64,000 nucleotides of DNA. Source: Struthidea cinerea. Taxonomy: Eukaryota > Chordata > Aves > Passeriformes > Corcoracidae. The stretch lies in NCBI GenBank assembly GCA_013397865.1, contig VZTI01005024.1:824791-888790 (forward strand). Reading direction: 5' to 3'. Below the pieces are notes generated by a model that saw only the letters and a program-made list of their open reading frames with translations, ran no database searches and was not told where the DNA came from. This document shows, in pieces, positions 1 through 13,439 of this stretch (its first letter is position 1; each line of letters starts with the position of its first letter). The translations under genes were made by a program, and so were the position numbers.

Positions 1-3000
1 ACAAAAAAGTATTTTTTCAGATACTATCAAGGGGAAATCTGCACAGAAGTAGATTTCATTTTATTGCAGCCAGTTTTGGAACGTACCTGCCAGAAACAGG
101 AATGCTTCCTTCATTTAGCTTGTTTTATCATTACAAGAACTAACAGAGCTCCTCCATGAACTACTGGAGCTCAGCTCTGGCACAAGTCCAGCAAAGTTGC
201 ACAACTTACTTAACACCACAAAGAATATAATGCTTCTATTTACCCTTCAAACACTGCCCACCATTTTCCACATTGTACCAGAATTCAAGAATTGGTTCGG
301 ACAATATGTAGGGACAAAAGATATTTCTTTTTCCCAGGATATTTTAAAAGACGGCCATGACAGCAAAAATTCAGGTAGGTACCTTAGATGCATTATAGAC
401 CCTAAACTGAATTTCTTGGAAGGAGTGGTAGGCACCTAAATACCTTTGCAGTGTGCTGGCAGTAGACAGCTGGATTCTTAGGAAGAGACTTAGGCATGAG
501 CCTCTCCCTCTTCATGCCCACCTGCTGGATGACTTACACCTCCACCTAATTTAGATGAGTGCTATCTTTTTTTCCCCTTAGGGCCCAAGAGAATTTCCCT
601 GGCTATTTGCCTTGTGTATCTCTGCCTTTAAACATCTGTGGTCTAGCCACTTTCTCTAAGACCCTTTCACTGTGGGTGCAGGAAAATTGGTATCAAATTG
701 GGACCAAGGTTAAATAGTCACCACTGACCATCTTTCACATGCTTTTTTGTATGTTGTGCATGTGTGCAAGGGAAATGTTCATGTTGTGCAAACAGTGATA
801 ATGTAATCCATGCGTCAGTGCTCCGTGACTTTCTTGCACTTAGCCTTGGTTCTCTCTCTGTGCTTGACTCTAGCAACCTCACTATTTTTCTCCTTATCTT
901 TATTCGGTAACTGAGAGTTTGCATCCAGAAAGATATTAAGGAACCTACAATTTAAAGTTGCCTAAATTCTTTTGATTTCAACAACAATTAAGAGATGGAT
1001 ATTTTACTAAGTTTGTAGATCTGAGTGTTGGTGAAGGGTTAACAGCCATCTCGGTTTGTCAAAAAAAGAAAAGATATATGAGAGTAGTTTTTTGGCCAAT
1101 GTGAGAAACTACTACAAGTGCAGTGAAAATCCTAACATTAATGCAGAGGCATTAATCTGATTTCACTTTTCAGTGTTGATATCTATTCATAAATATATTA
1201 AATGATCAGCAAATCAAACTCTGAATATTATTTTAGTTCAGAGTACAAACTAAGCACAACATGAAAAATGAACCTTGAGTGCTTTTTACTTGAACTTTGT
1301 ATGTAACCATATTAAGATGCTGAATATTTCAAAGGCTGAAAGTATTTATAGCTTTTGACTTTTAACCATATTATATCCTTTGCCTTATTTCTTGTCCTCA
1401 GCAAATGTCAAGTGGGTGTTGTGTAGAACTGAGAGAGACCAATCTCAAGAGAACATCCGCCTTCAATAAGTGGAACTCCAGATTACACAAAGCTGCAGGC
1501 ATAAAAGCAGCTGCAAAGGCAAGTTCACTCTGAAAATGAAACAATTTTCTCTAGAAAAATGAACATGAAAGTTAAAGTAAGGACTTAACTGAAATCATCA
1601 TGCTTTTAAAAATATTTTTTATATCTAAGAGTATTTGCAGTCAAATTAAATCTGTGATGTGGGTTTTAGTTTCAAAACTTTCTATTTCCTTTTCCTGGAG
1701 TAGGCATATTTATATAAAAAAACCAGTCCAAATATGCACTCTGCTCCTGAGAATTATGGTCTACCAAGCAAGTCTGAATTTCTGAGAATTATGATCCACT
1801 GAATAAGCTTGAATTTCATTGCAAATTCAAGTCATTCTTTTAAGAAAAGCATATAAATGCTCTAAGCAGGATGTTTTTTCAGAGATGTAACTCAACTCCA
1901 AGGGGCTGTAGTATCTGTCTTATCTCATAGTAAAAGAGCCCAGTACCAGGGCATGCTTTGTAGTGCATGTACAGAGTGCAGAGTGCAGGTGATGACTTGA
2001 GGTGTGAAAGCTTGTGTTATAAAACCTGCACCCACACATTCTGAAAGCTCTGCCAGCTTTGTCATAAAGGTTAGCTAAAGTTGTGAACCTTTCAAATAAA
2101 CTTATGGCTAATTTTGAGTGAATATTGACTGATTTATGGTCACATATATATAACATGCCAAGGTTCAGGGTTTTTCTTACTGTGCTACACTTGGAGCTAT
2201 TTTGGTTTATTTAAGACTGGAGTTCAAACTGAGTTTCATGAGAGACAACCCCCTAGAAACTAAACCCAAGGACACTGATAAGAATCTGAGGATGGAAACT
2301 GCTGAGTTTCAGATAGGTCTGGATGCAGCAAAGCCTCCTTTTCATCCCTTTTGCAATCTTGCAGTCCACATTGAGAATAAAACTGAGGTGTATTTAAGGG
2401 AGTTTTGGCTGAGCAGAATGATTGAACTTTGAGAAGGGCAGAACAAGCAAACAAATCCAGTTTGTCAAGAGGAGATGCGCTGTATATGCTCCACAACATG
2501 TAGTGAGCTAAGTTGCTTCCCAATTTCCCACGGCACAGTTCTGTAGGAAAACTCAGGACACGGTGCATCCTTGACACCAGGAAATGGAAACAGCATGTCT
2601 AGGACATGCTTACGTCCTGTCTAAGCTTGACTACCGCAGCAAACAAAACACAGGTCTACAACTGTAATGTGCAGCAGGCCCAGGCCCACTGGCATCAGTT
2701 GAGAGTTTGTGTCTCCTCTGGGTTTTGGTGTAGCTCCACGCTTGCTTTGGGCTTGGTCAAGGCACGGGGAGGCAGGCAGGGGGTCTGCGTGGCCACACAG
2801 ATGCACTGAGAGATGCCACATTGTGCTGGTTTTGCTAGCCTTGCATCTCTCGTATAAATCTGTGTCTCTCCTGTGGCCTCTGTAAAGTCTCTCCCATACA
2901 GAGACAGCAGAAAGGCTGAGCCTTCATCAAGGGGCAGTACAAAGCAACTTAGGCTGTGCTTCACAGGAAGGGGAGGAAGAACAGCATCGCTCTTTCCTCT

Positions 3001-6000
3001 TTTGTTCCAACCCCCTCCTATCCTCACAAGGAATTTTATCTGGGCCTCCTGAAAATGCTCCCAGGTTTTGCAGCTTGACATAGAGTTTTTTTGGCGTCCG
3101 CTCTGAATTGCCCTCTGGAGGGCTCTGGCAATGTCCTATAATGATATGACAAACCCAGGGAGACCTGTGTTTCTGCCTAAGTATATAAGTAACATGAGGG
3201 AGGGTCTCACTATCCTGCATTTCTTAACCAGTTACGTAGCTTTGCATAATTATGTTTCACAACTTAAGTAGATTAAACAGATAATAATGTCCTTGAAGAC
3301 ATGTATGACATCTTCCAGATTAAATTCCAGCCTCAAGTCCTGTGCTGTCATCAGTCTATAAAATGCAGAAGTGAGTATACACATAATATGGAGCCTATTG
3401 TTTCCCATCATCTGGAGTATGATTTTTACTATTCTTTGTGATTGCTTTTTATGTCTGTCTTGAAATAGAGTTCTTGTAATTGTACTGTTTGCTACTCTGG
3501 AGAAGCCAGTTTGTTTTCCTATTCTCTTTTGAAATTTAATGAATTCCTTCATGAATGGTTAGGAGCTGAATAGAAAAGACCTGCTTATGGGTCAGAATCT
3601 TCTGGCTGTATAAATATATAGGTTCCCTTTGTCTAAATACAAAAGAGTTTCCTGCAGCAGCATCAAAATATAAAGATGTGAAGCAGCCAGGACATAATGA
3701 AAATAATTACTTATTAAATATTAAAAATTAAATAACTGCTGCTACTAAATCAAGTACTTTATACAAAAGATAAGCTGCCTCTATGGCAATCAATTCTCAG
3801 TGACTGTGGTAGTACAGATAAAAGAAAAAATTTGAACAGGATAATTTATTAAGAGAGTTATAAAAACAGCTAACAGATAGTTAAATGCTGACATTATCTT
3901 TCACAGGATGAACAAATGTCAGCCATATAATGAAATGAAAACCATCTATGTTTCAACCTGGGTTTAAATATTTGGAAACAAACACCTTCATTATTTTCTT
4001 AATGTGCTCTGTTAATTAAGTCAGTGGGACGTGTGCTCTCAAGTCCCTCAGGTGTTACTGAAAGCGTCCCCCTACATCAAGCTGACAAACTTCATTCATG
4101 TGATTCAAAAAGCATACCAAATCCCACCCCATGCTTCCTAGAACTCTACTAGTTATTCAAAGTTACAAAACTAAATAACAATCTCAAGGACTTATGGTAT
4201 GTAGTATATGTTTCAGCTCTCTAGACCAATCTTCTTTCTGTCCATCTCAAATGTTTGTCAAAATAGGGAGGTCTGCAGTGCCATTTCAAAGGCATCACAT
4301 CTGAGGTACTTAGCTAAAGGCCTGGAGAGCACACTACTGCGGTGACAGCAGGGTGGGTAGCAGCAGGCTCTCATGGGAGATGCAGAGCTCTGTGGCGAGT
4401 TTGAGATAGGTCAGGCTTCACACTTTTGGATGAAAGGCTGAGGAAGTGCTAAATAGGGCACTGTGAAGGACTGTGGCATGCATGTGGTACATGATGGCAC
4501 CAGGAAAGTCCTAACGAGACCAAACCTTGGCAGTGTGGAGACAGTTTAAAGTGTGAATATAAATGAGTTTTACCAGCTGGGGAGGTTTTCATTGGGTGTT
4601 AACATCCGTGTAGCTCAGACCTTTCAAAGAAGGCCTATGCAAATGGGAAGCTTCTGGTTACCACGGAAGGACCACTGAGAATTAGTAGAAGTTTGCTAGT
4701 CTTGCAAGCCTGTGTACTGAAAACTCAGTATAGTTTCTGACCTGTGAGCAGGACGATGAGCCCATACAGCACTCTGAGGACACAGATAACTCCAAGTCCC
4801 ATTTGAAAATCCCTGAGTTCTTAAGTATGGTTGGTTATGTTTTTCATTCTGTAATTCTGTATGGTGAAGTCAAAATGTTTGAATGGACTGAACTGACCTC
4901 TGTCACAGCAACTAACAGAGTGACTTAACAGCTATAAGTTTGTCAGAGAGTGTGGATTTGAGATAGAATAATAGAAACACTGAAAAAATAGCTGTATATG
5001 ACATGAGGTGCTTCTCACATGGCTCCTTTTTTCTTTATGGCAGCAGTCGTCCTTACCCTTGCCTGAAAGACCTGAGAAAGGAGTTGGAGAGCAAAGTGTC
5101 CACTCATTGGTTTCTGCATGAGAGACTAACAACTGCATTGTAGTGGGGGACCACTACACCAGTGAATTAGAAGTGCCTGAAAATGTTCCCAGGCTCTGCT
5201 GCTGGACTAGAAAAAAAACCATGTTCCTTCTAATAAATTCCATCATTCTCTGAAATTAGATGACTGCATGAAAAAGTGCCTGTTGAAAATGGTCCTGGGA
5301 ATATTTATACTCCCAAGCTGGTTTGGGAAATTTTTGTATGAGTGCTGGATGGCATGTGTGTGGAGTGCCAGAAGTGTGCCAGGAAATAGTTTGACAATTT
5401 AGTGCATGCCTATATTAGGAAAAGGCCCAAAAAGAACAGATCTGTGGCAGAAAACATCTAGTGCTGAGGATCACATCCACACTGGCATTCAAAGTCTTTG
5501 TATTTCAGTTTTACTGTTGCCTAGCTCTAGCTTCTGCAGACAGAAGGCCCATTAGCAGTCAAAGTGCATTAGATACCCTCTGAGACTGCTCCTCCAGGTT
5601 TATTTTTATCTGAAAGGAATTCATTTTGCACATTCCAAACATGATGTGAACCAAAGTGCAGGAAGTGGGAACTACTGGGAGATTTGCTTTAGTAGTGCAT
5701 CCTGATCTGAACTAAAATGTTACCACACATACACCCAGAGGCAACTGCGTCCCACTGTTTGAGAACATTCCCAATCACAGTTTAATTTACCAGTTCACCC
5801 AGTTCAATTGCACATAAAAATTGTGTGAGGCTTTGGCATGCTAAGTGGAAATTGGATTTTAAATTTTATTGCTAAAATTGAGTAAATCTCGATTGAATGT
5901 TTGAACTGTCATTCTTCAAGTGCCTAGAATAAATTTGGGAAAGTTTGCAAGTGGATGCAAAAACCACGGCTGTTATATATAGACTATGTTCATGAAGTGT

Positions 6001-6052
6001 TTTAAATGTGTCTCACTAGTGTATCTGAGAAGAGAAAAGGAGGCAGGGGGAA

Positions 6053-6076
6053 AGAGAGAGAGAGAGAGAGAGAGAG
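6053..6076. repeat. (AG)n microsatellite
   Basis: About 12 uninterrupted AG dinucleotide units follow a purine-rich lead-in. It is a simple tandem repeat with no sign of other function, and is likely to vary in length between individuals. Confidence 0.95.
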
Positions 6077-6985
6077 GCTGTGAATGTTAAAAATAAAGGG
6101 AAAGGCCTAAACAGGATTTCTTCTTCGATTACAAAAATCTTCACAGTAAATTTACAACCAAAATTTCCAGGCCTGACTAAAGCAAGTGATGTTTGGCATG
6201 CTGTATCTGTAGGTCGTGAGCTTTAATTACACCACATTATCTTTCACTGTAAGATCTGGATGGCAGTTGCCTTTAGGTTGGAATCCAAACAGATAAGGAG
6301 CTTTTTATCACTACAGAGTACATCAGACATAGTTTGTAAGGAGCAGATAGTCATCTGCTGTACCAACCTGCCTATTCTAGTTGAAGCTGCCCCCAGGGAA
6401 CAGATACCAGAAACTTTACATTTAGAACACTTAAAAAGAAAGATTCCTGGCAAATGTGACGGCGTAAGTGGTATTTAAAGAAGAGCTGTGTAATATAGTA
6501 CCTAAATAATTTTATAGTCCCACTGCTATTTTAATATGCTGGTAGGATATCTGAACCACTTGCTCTTGACTTGTACCTGGTCTGTAATGATGTTATGCAT
6601 AATGCAGCAAAAGGAATTCTTCATTCCTGAGCAGGGGAACAGAAGTGAACAGAAGTGCTTTTTACAACTCATCTCTTATGGATCAAAGCAAACCTCAAGC
6701 TTGCCTTATCATGTAAGCGAGTTTAGCGTCCTTGAGCTTTACTGTTACAGTTACACATGCTTAGCCCATAGCTCTTGCTATGTTTGTGTTAACTGACATT
6801 GCATGCGTATAGGTTGCACAGGCGTGATTTCGCCTCGTAGTTAGATGTTCAACGTGTCTATTAAAATGACATATTTCCTGGATTTACTGTGAAATATATG
6901 CAGAAATATTTAAAAATATATAAGTATTTATTTTGGTCTAAAATTATCTAAAAAAACCCTCAAACCGAATTTATTTCAAAAATTT

Positions 6986-7001
6986 TGTGTGTGTGTGTGT
7001 G
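6986..7001. repeat. (TG)n microsatellite
   Basis: Eight TG units form a short simple repeat in AT-rich DNA. It is too short to be remarkable. Confidence 0.9.
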
Positions 7002-10000
7002 AATATTAAAAAAATGAAGATTCCAATAACTGGAATATTATTCTTTTTGCGTACACTTGTTCAGATTTTATTTTTCCTCCTAGTGTTTGTGCTTTCTGTA
7101 TTTGTAAAACATAGCTTAAAACCAGTATAGATGTGAAGGCTGAATGTTAGGAAATGAAACCTTGCTGTGGTCGTACAGTTAAAATGAATGAGGTATTTTG
7201 TTGCTTGCTACACATACTTTTCTTTCTAAAGCAGTTTATACCTTCATTTTATATTGAGTATGAAATACAAATCATAGAAGTCATGGAGTAACTGCTCTAC
7301 AGTGCTAATCAACCACCTAAATGCTGTTTTAGAAACAAACAAACAAAAGGCACTGTAATGTTTGACCTTAATGTCTTTTGGTGGGGGATCTAGTACATTA
7401 TAGGTCTGGACAGCATTGCTTGTCTCCTTTAGATGTCAAGGTTTTTAGGGCAAAATGTATGTTCTATCTGGGTTTTGTGTCTTGCTGAGCTGCTTGACAG
7501 TTTCTACTAAATCATAACAATTAGAACAGCAAAAATGGCAATTGGTGTCTTTGAGAAAAAAGTGTCCCATGGAGCTTCCCCAGTCAAACAGTCAATACAT
7601 ACTTTCTTAGCTAAAGAGATCCATAATAGCCAAGAAACTTCTTATTCCTAGTCATGCATTAACCCCATCCCATCAAATCTATATTGTACTCTTGTTGTAG
7701 AAAAACAGTTTAACTGGTTGGGTGATTGTGCTGCTGTTGGCCTCTGTAGCTTTCCAGCCTGCAGCTATTATCCTTGCTAGTTCAGCACTTCTTCAAAAGA
7801 ATGCTCATTTTCCAGGAAAAAAATGCCATAGAAAGGATCTTGAAAATGCACTCTGGGCATATTTACGTATTCGGCTATGCTTTACTCTCATATGTTGTTT
7901 TTTGTAAACCAGAAAGGGATGAGCCAGTTCGTATCCTGAAGCCATTTAGTTATGTAAGAAGCTCAGGTAAAATTAGGGTAATAAATCAGGACTTACATTA
8001 AAATTATGGATCTGGTTGCCCAAAGAGCTCTGAGACTGGAGCTGGTGTTCTTTCTGCTGGATTTGGACCCATGGGCAGAAATAGTGTGCAAGTGACTACA
8101 TAGAGATTTCCCATGACTGGCTTCCTGTGCTGGTGCCATCTTTCTATCAATTTTCAGGCCTCTTCCCCAGTGACAGTGCTCTGGGTTGGATGCTTAAATT
8201 GTGATATTCTCTTATTCCATGGTACTTAGAAAAGAAACAGTGGATGCCTACCCAGGTACTGATGTTAAATATTTGCCTAGTATTGCCAAAATTAGTGAGA
8301 AAAAGAGAATCTTTTCTTCAATGGGAAAAATTATACTGGCAGTAAGGTTTGTTTATAACACTAAATTATTTTTTGTCTTACCAGTGTATACTGTCTGGCT
8401 TTCTTTTTCTGTAAGCTCAAAGAGGAGGAGGTTATTAATGGAAAGTGCAGAGTAAGTTTTAGCTCTCATCTAGAATAAAATGTCACAGGTCTTGGTTCAT
8501 TTTGCCCACTTGCCCATAGCCTGTTTGTTCTTTCCTTTAGCTGACCATACTGGGGTTTTGAGCCTGTAAGCAAAAATTCCTTTCAATTAACTTCTAAGTC
8601 TTATTTTGGCACTCAGCTACTCAGGCTTTCCTTTGAACACTACCCCTCTGTACAAATTGGAATACTCCTTATATGATTGTGTTCTGGCATCATTAACAAC
8701 CTATGTGAGTTTTGTTTTTAGCAGAACATGGCCAAGATTTCACCCTCACTCCCCAAAAAACTGTGCAAACCTGCTTCAGGTTTTTATTTTCTTATTTGTT
8801 TTTTAAAAGTCTACTGAAGATGTCTGCGCTGGCATAAACATGGCAATGCCAAAAACACTGGACTGGTTAAGGAAAATGTCTGGGCGGGAATGAATTAAAT
8901 ATGGTGCATAATTTGGGTCAGGACTCTGTAGACTTTGTGGTGAAAAAGTGGCAACAGTGGCAGCAGTTCCTCACGTCTATGTACAAGAGCAGGAGAGGGC
9001 ATATAACTGTTCACTCAAAGTTCATGTATACTGCAGTATGAGAAACCACAAACTTGATGTTTCACTTAGAGGTTTCTCATTTATGCATTTCTTCAACCTG
9101 ACCTAAAAGCCTTGGTATGTGTGTGCATACATATATTTTTGTATACATATATATACACAAATATAAATGTTCTCTGAGCTACCCACTAAATATTCAAACA
9201 GATTATAAATCCTATGTTAAAAAATAATTTCCTGTTTTAGTAATTTCCCCATAAAATAGTAACGCAGAATTCCTGCATGTTGATGCAGAAAATAAATTAC
9301 AATATGGAGTCTATGTAAGCTTAGATCTTCTTCACACAAAACCAACATGTTCAACTCTTTCACATACAAAATACTCCGAGATATATACTAGACATGCGCT
9401 ATTCCAGTCAAGTAATTTTCTTCTCAGGACAAGGACAAAATGTGTCCTGTAATTCTGTTTTCAAGTGTTTGAGAGTTTCTTAATGTTACTTTTAATAACT
9501 TGGATAGATATGTTCAAGAATTATCATTACTTTACAATACATTGGATCCAAAGATTTTTGCGTGGGATCAGGTAGACTTCTCTTAGCATTCATGGCACCT
9601 GTTGTGGTCTTGGATCTTTTTGGCTTTAGCCATAAATTGTTGAAGTACTGTAGAGAAACATGGAGTTTATTGAATTCAGGATTTTCCAATGTTACCGATT
9701 AAGAATTACAGAAACTTCAGTGATAATTAGGCCCAGAAAAATTAAGATTTTGAAGGATTCCATAGTGTTTCTCTTCAGGAATTAAAGTTTGCCCTGTTCT
9801 GATAAGAGATATCCTTCCTTCCCTCATCCTTCCTGCCAAGGATAAATGTCAAATCAGTTATAAGCTTTTTGCCTGTTTATGTATAGCATGAAATTGCTCT
9901 CTTCTTTACATGATTAATGCTATTAACTGCAGTGTCACTACTGAAGTAGTGGGTGAGCTGGATTTGACTGTGTATGTATGCACTATGGTTTGTATACGAT

Positions 10001-10407
10001 ACACAGGTATCATTTCTTACCCTCTGTATTATTTTTTGAAAAACGTCTCTTTTTATCTGAAAATCAGTTATAGCCGGAATCAGATGTGCCATCTGTATAG
10101 CAGTTGCTATTGTCAGCTTTCTAACTTCAAAAATTGCGCATAATGTAATGTAACCATAAACTGTGCTTTAAAAGCTAAGGTACACACGTCTCTGTTATTT
10201 TTAAAGATATTTCCTTTGTGAAAGATACAGGTTGAGAACCTGCTCTCATTTATTTAAGATATAGTCTTGTCACTTATTTCAATGGGAGAACTATTATAAT
10301 TTGATGACTTGATTGTGAAGTCACTCTTGCTGGACCTAGTAGCCACTGAATGTGTATCAGTCACAGCTGCAAATGACCAATCACATTTATTTCAGATAAA
10401 AAATATA

Positions 10408-10778
10408 GCAGAGTGGCTGAGGGATCTGGGGTTAATTAGCCACGAGAAAAGGAGGCTCAGAGGAGACCTTATCACTTTCTACAAACACCAGAAAGGATGT
10501 TGTGGGCAGGTGGTTTTTGCAGCAACCAGCAACAGGACAAGAGGAAATGGCCTCAAGCTGCTCCAGGGGAGGTTACAGCTGGGCATAAGGAAGAATTTTG
10601 TCACTGGTGGTCAAGCATTGGAATGGGCTGCCCAGGGAAATGGTGGAGTCACCATCCGTGGAGGTGTTCAAGAAGCGATGGGATGTGGCACTTAGGGCCA
10701 TGGTTTAGTTGACAGAGTGGTGTTGAATTCAATGATCTTGGAGGTCTTCTCCAACCTTAATGATTCAATGTTTCTATG
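10408..10778 (+). mobile_element. CR1 LINE, 5'-truncated 3' end
   Basis: This is the 3' terminal part of a chicken-repeat-1 (CR1) non-LTR retrotransposon in forward orientation. The sequence runs through the well-known CR1 tail landmarks: an encoded stretch reading EKRRLRGDLI at about 10446-10475, a later TRGNGLKL-like segment, the run 'gctgcccagggaaatggtgg' near 10627, and the terminal 'ggaggtcttctccaacctta' followed by degenerate repeats of the 8-base CR1 tail unit (attctatg type). CR1 copies are normally 5'-truncated because reverse transcription starts at the 3' end, and this roughly 370-bp remnant fits that pattern. The open frame crossing it (about 10309-10695) starts upstream in unique DNA, so it is not a functional protein. 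I see no target-site duplication, as expected for this family. Confidence 0.93.
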
Positions 10779-12037
10779 TGGGAGAAGGTAAGGGGAAAGT
10801 ACTACGATAAAATGTAACATTTTGTCTTATATTTAAGTGCAGTTATTTGCACTTTGAAAATTACTCTACTCCATGGACCATGAGCGATTGCAGCGAAGTC
10901 AGTGAGTAAGACTGGGGCCTGATCATACTGAGTTCCTCAATATAGACCTGATCCAGGGCTTATTCAAGTCTGTTGGAATTTTTTCATGCATCATGAATAT
11001 AAAGTTGATCCGGCCCTGCATTAGCAATCCTTTATTTCCCCAATTATTACCAAGGTTTGAAATTTACCATGTACAGAGGGACAACAGTGTCTACAAAAGA
11101 CAAATAACGATGAAAGCCATCAGATTAGAACTTAAGTGGGAAGAAAATGATGCAGAGGCCTTTTGTTGCACTAGCATGTAGAATGAATTATAGTGAGGAC
11201 AAACCTTTATCCAATTTACTCTATCTTCCCATAGTTTTTCTACAACTTGATAGCATTATCATTTTATTAATTAAAAAATAGAATACTTTTCCTCCACTGT
11301 ATCAAGATAAATGCATTTTATCTTTCATATGCTGGAACTTCTGTACTGTAATTGTAATAGCAAAAAATATTATGATAATGAACAGCATGTGGAAGTGGAT
11401 TCTTATATTAAACCAAACTTGTACCTCAAAAACATTTCTTTAGGTTTCTGATTTACTGTTATAAGATATTATGACTATTTCTAGTCCCCTCAATAAAAAA
11501 TGTCTTCTTTTCCGTGAAGGCAAATGCACTTATAATACAGCTATCATATTAAATGAGACCTCTACACAATGAAAGTTGGTTTCAAGCTGTCCCATGACTC
11601 AACTAATTATTATTTCTCCAAATATTTATACTTGATTGTTGTGCTTACCACAAGGTGCCTTCTTGCATAATCTGACATTTAGCATGTTTTAGTCTAAAAT
11701 AAATATTTTTACTTATAAAGAAGGTAAAAATCAAGACAAAGACTCATAAAACCTTGGAATAGCAAAACTAGTTTTAAACCAGCTTTTGTCCCTCCCCCGC
11801 TTCAATCCACTAGCAGCTCAACTTTTGCACTATTCAGGGAGCTTTCTTTTGTGAGTAGCTTAGGTTTATCAATTAACATGAGAATACTCCTTCCTTGCAT
11901 AATGTCAAAATCACCATCTAAGGAAGCCAAATCATTTTATGGTTTTCTAAATTACCAAAAAGTGCACAAATGGTGGCTTTCTTTGGTATGAACTTATCTT
12001 TTGGAATATTTTCAGAATAAAAAGTGTAAAGAAAATC

Positions 12038-12085
12038 NNNNNNNNNNNNNNNNNNNNNNNNNNNNNNNNNNNNNNNNNNNNNNNN
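12038..12085. other. Assembly gap of 48 N
   Basis: A run of 48 undetermined bases is followed directly by 12 T residues. The gap probably reflects a homopolymer or low-complexity tract that short reads could not cross. The true length is unknown. Confidence 0.97.
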
Positions 12086-13225
12086 TTTTTTTTTTTAATT
12101 TCTGTTAATGTTGACACAAAAGAAAAGGTGATTTCCCTGGTGTGGAGTTGATAAAACTCCAGCATCATCAGACTATTTAGTGAAGATGGTGATAGTGTTG
12201 TTTGCATTGTTAAAATGTTTAACATTCAGAAAGATGCAAATCCCATAGAATGAAGCACCTTTTTCTCTGGAGGGAAAATGAATGCCTTGTAAGTTTTCCT
12301 TTCCTTCTGCAAGATGCTTTAGCTTCACTAATAGAGTGGTGTAAAAGCTGAAGTTTATATAGAGTGCTTATGCTGTTAAAGCAAAAATTGAGCTTTTATT
12401 GTCTTACTAAGGAAAAAACTGCTTCCATCTAGGGGGAAGAAAATGAGATTTTCTAATAAGGAAGGACTCCTCCAATTGCTTCTAAATAAAATCTGAATAT
12501 TTTAGTGAAATGAGAGACCTCAGAAAATATGGATATTTAGAATGACTGCCATTGTAAAATAAGTAAGTCCATCTGCTTGCTGATCCACAGGGTCTGAACT
12601 TGGATTCAGTCTCCTCACTGCAGAATTAAGTGAGATTAAAGATATGCTTATATATTTGGTACGAATTAAATTAATCCAAACACATGGCGGTCAGCAGTAG
12701 ACCTAGGTACCCTGTATATCTTAAATTAATACATAAGTGCTACATGGCTCTGGCCTTTCCCCAGGGATAAATTGGCACAAGGGTTGCATTTCTCTCCCTG
12801 CTTTACAGTGGATAGACAGGCCAGAGCAGTGGAGAGGTACACTGAAACCTTCTTCCCATGCTGGGTGGTGATTTCTACAGAAAAGCCATGACAATGGCCT
12901 TCTTCAGGGACCCTCACATCAGCAGTGAATATCCATATCCATCAGTTTTCTTGTGATGGGCAGCATAGAGAATGATGGGGCAGAGTGGTGTCTCCTCAGC
13001 CTATGGCCATCTGTGCAACACCAAGCCTGGGCCCTCTCTCCTTCTGGCTGGGGCAAGAGCAGCAAGTCACCAAGTCATTGCTCCTAAAGCCGTCTTATAC
13101 GACCTATAAATATGAAATGAATTGCCACTAGGATGGTAATCTGATTTACCCTTTTCTTGCCATACTCTTACACCATCTTTTTTTTTAACTGATGTTAGTT
13201 TCTCTCTTTCACCCTTTCCTGTGTT

Positions 13226-13439
13226 CGCCTTCTTTTTTTCCTCTTTCCCTTTCCTTATTAGTCATCAACTTCTTCACTTCTTCCTCCTTCTCTTCTNCCC
13301 TTTCCTTATTAGTCATCAACTTCGCCTTCTTTTTTTCCTCTTTCCCTTTCCTTATTAGTCATCAACTTCGCCTTCTTTTTTTCCTCTTTCCCTTTCCTTA
13401 TTAGTCATCAACTTCTTCACTTCTTCCTCCTTCTCTTCT
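13226..13439. repeat. 46-bp pyrimidine-rich minisatellite, partly duplicated around an N
   Basis: A 46-bp unit, pyrimidine-rich and ending in 'attagtcatcaactt', occurs intact at 13226-13271, 13323-13368 and 13369-13414, with a partial copy at 13298-13322. A 25-base non-repeat tail follows the first copy (13272-13296) and appears again, identical, after the last copy (13415-13439). One N at 13297 separates the two blocks. The sequence is nearly all C and T on this strand. The repeated tail suggests that two overlapping contig ends were joined without being merged. Confidence 0.93.

Larger units (their letters stand above)
1..10407. other. Unique AT-rich noncoding stretch, no gene recognised
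   Basis: I see no coding gene, RNA gene or clear transposon here apart from short simple repeats listed separately. Open frames are at most about 130 codons, often overlap on opposite strands (for example around 2.2-3.2 kb and 6.25-6.45 kb) and show no domain or signal peptide that I know. The block at about 2.6-3.2 kb is richer in G and C than its surroundings and may be an old repeat or an element I cannot name. A mixed TG/TA/CA-rich patch lies at about 9118-9170. This fits intergenic or deep intronic DNA. Confidence 0.7.

Noticed and set aside
10309..10712. 128- and 71-codon frames as genes
   Set aside because: They run through the CR1 3' fragment, and the first starts in unrelated upstream DNA.
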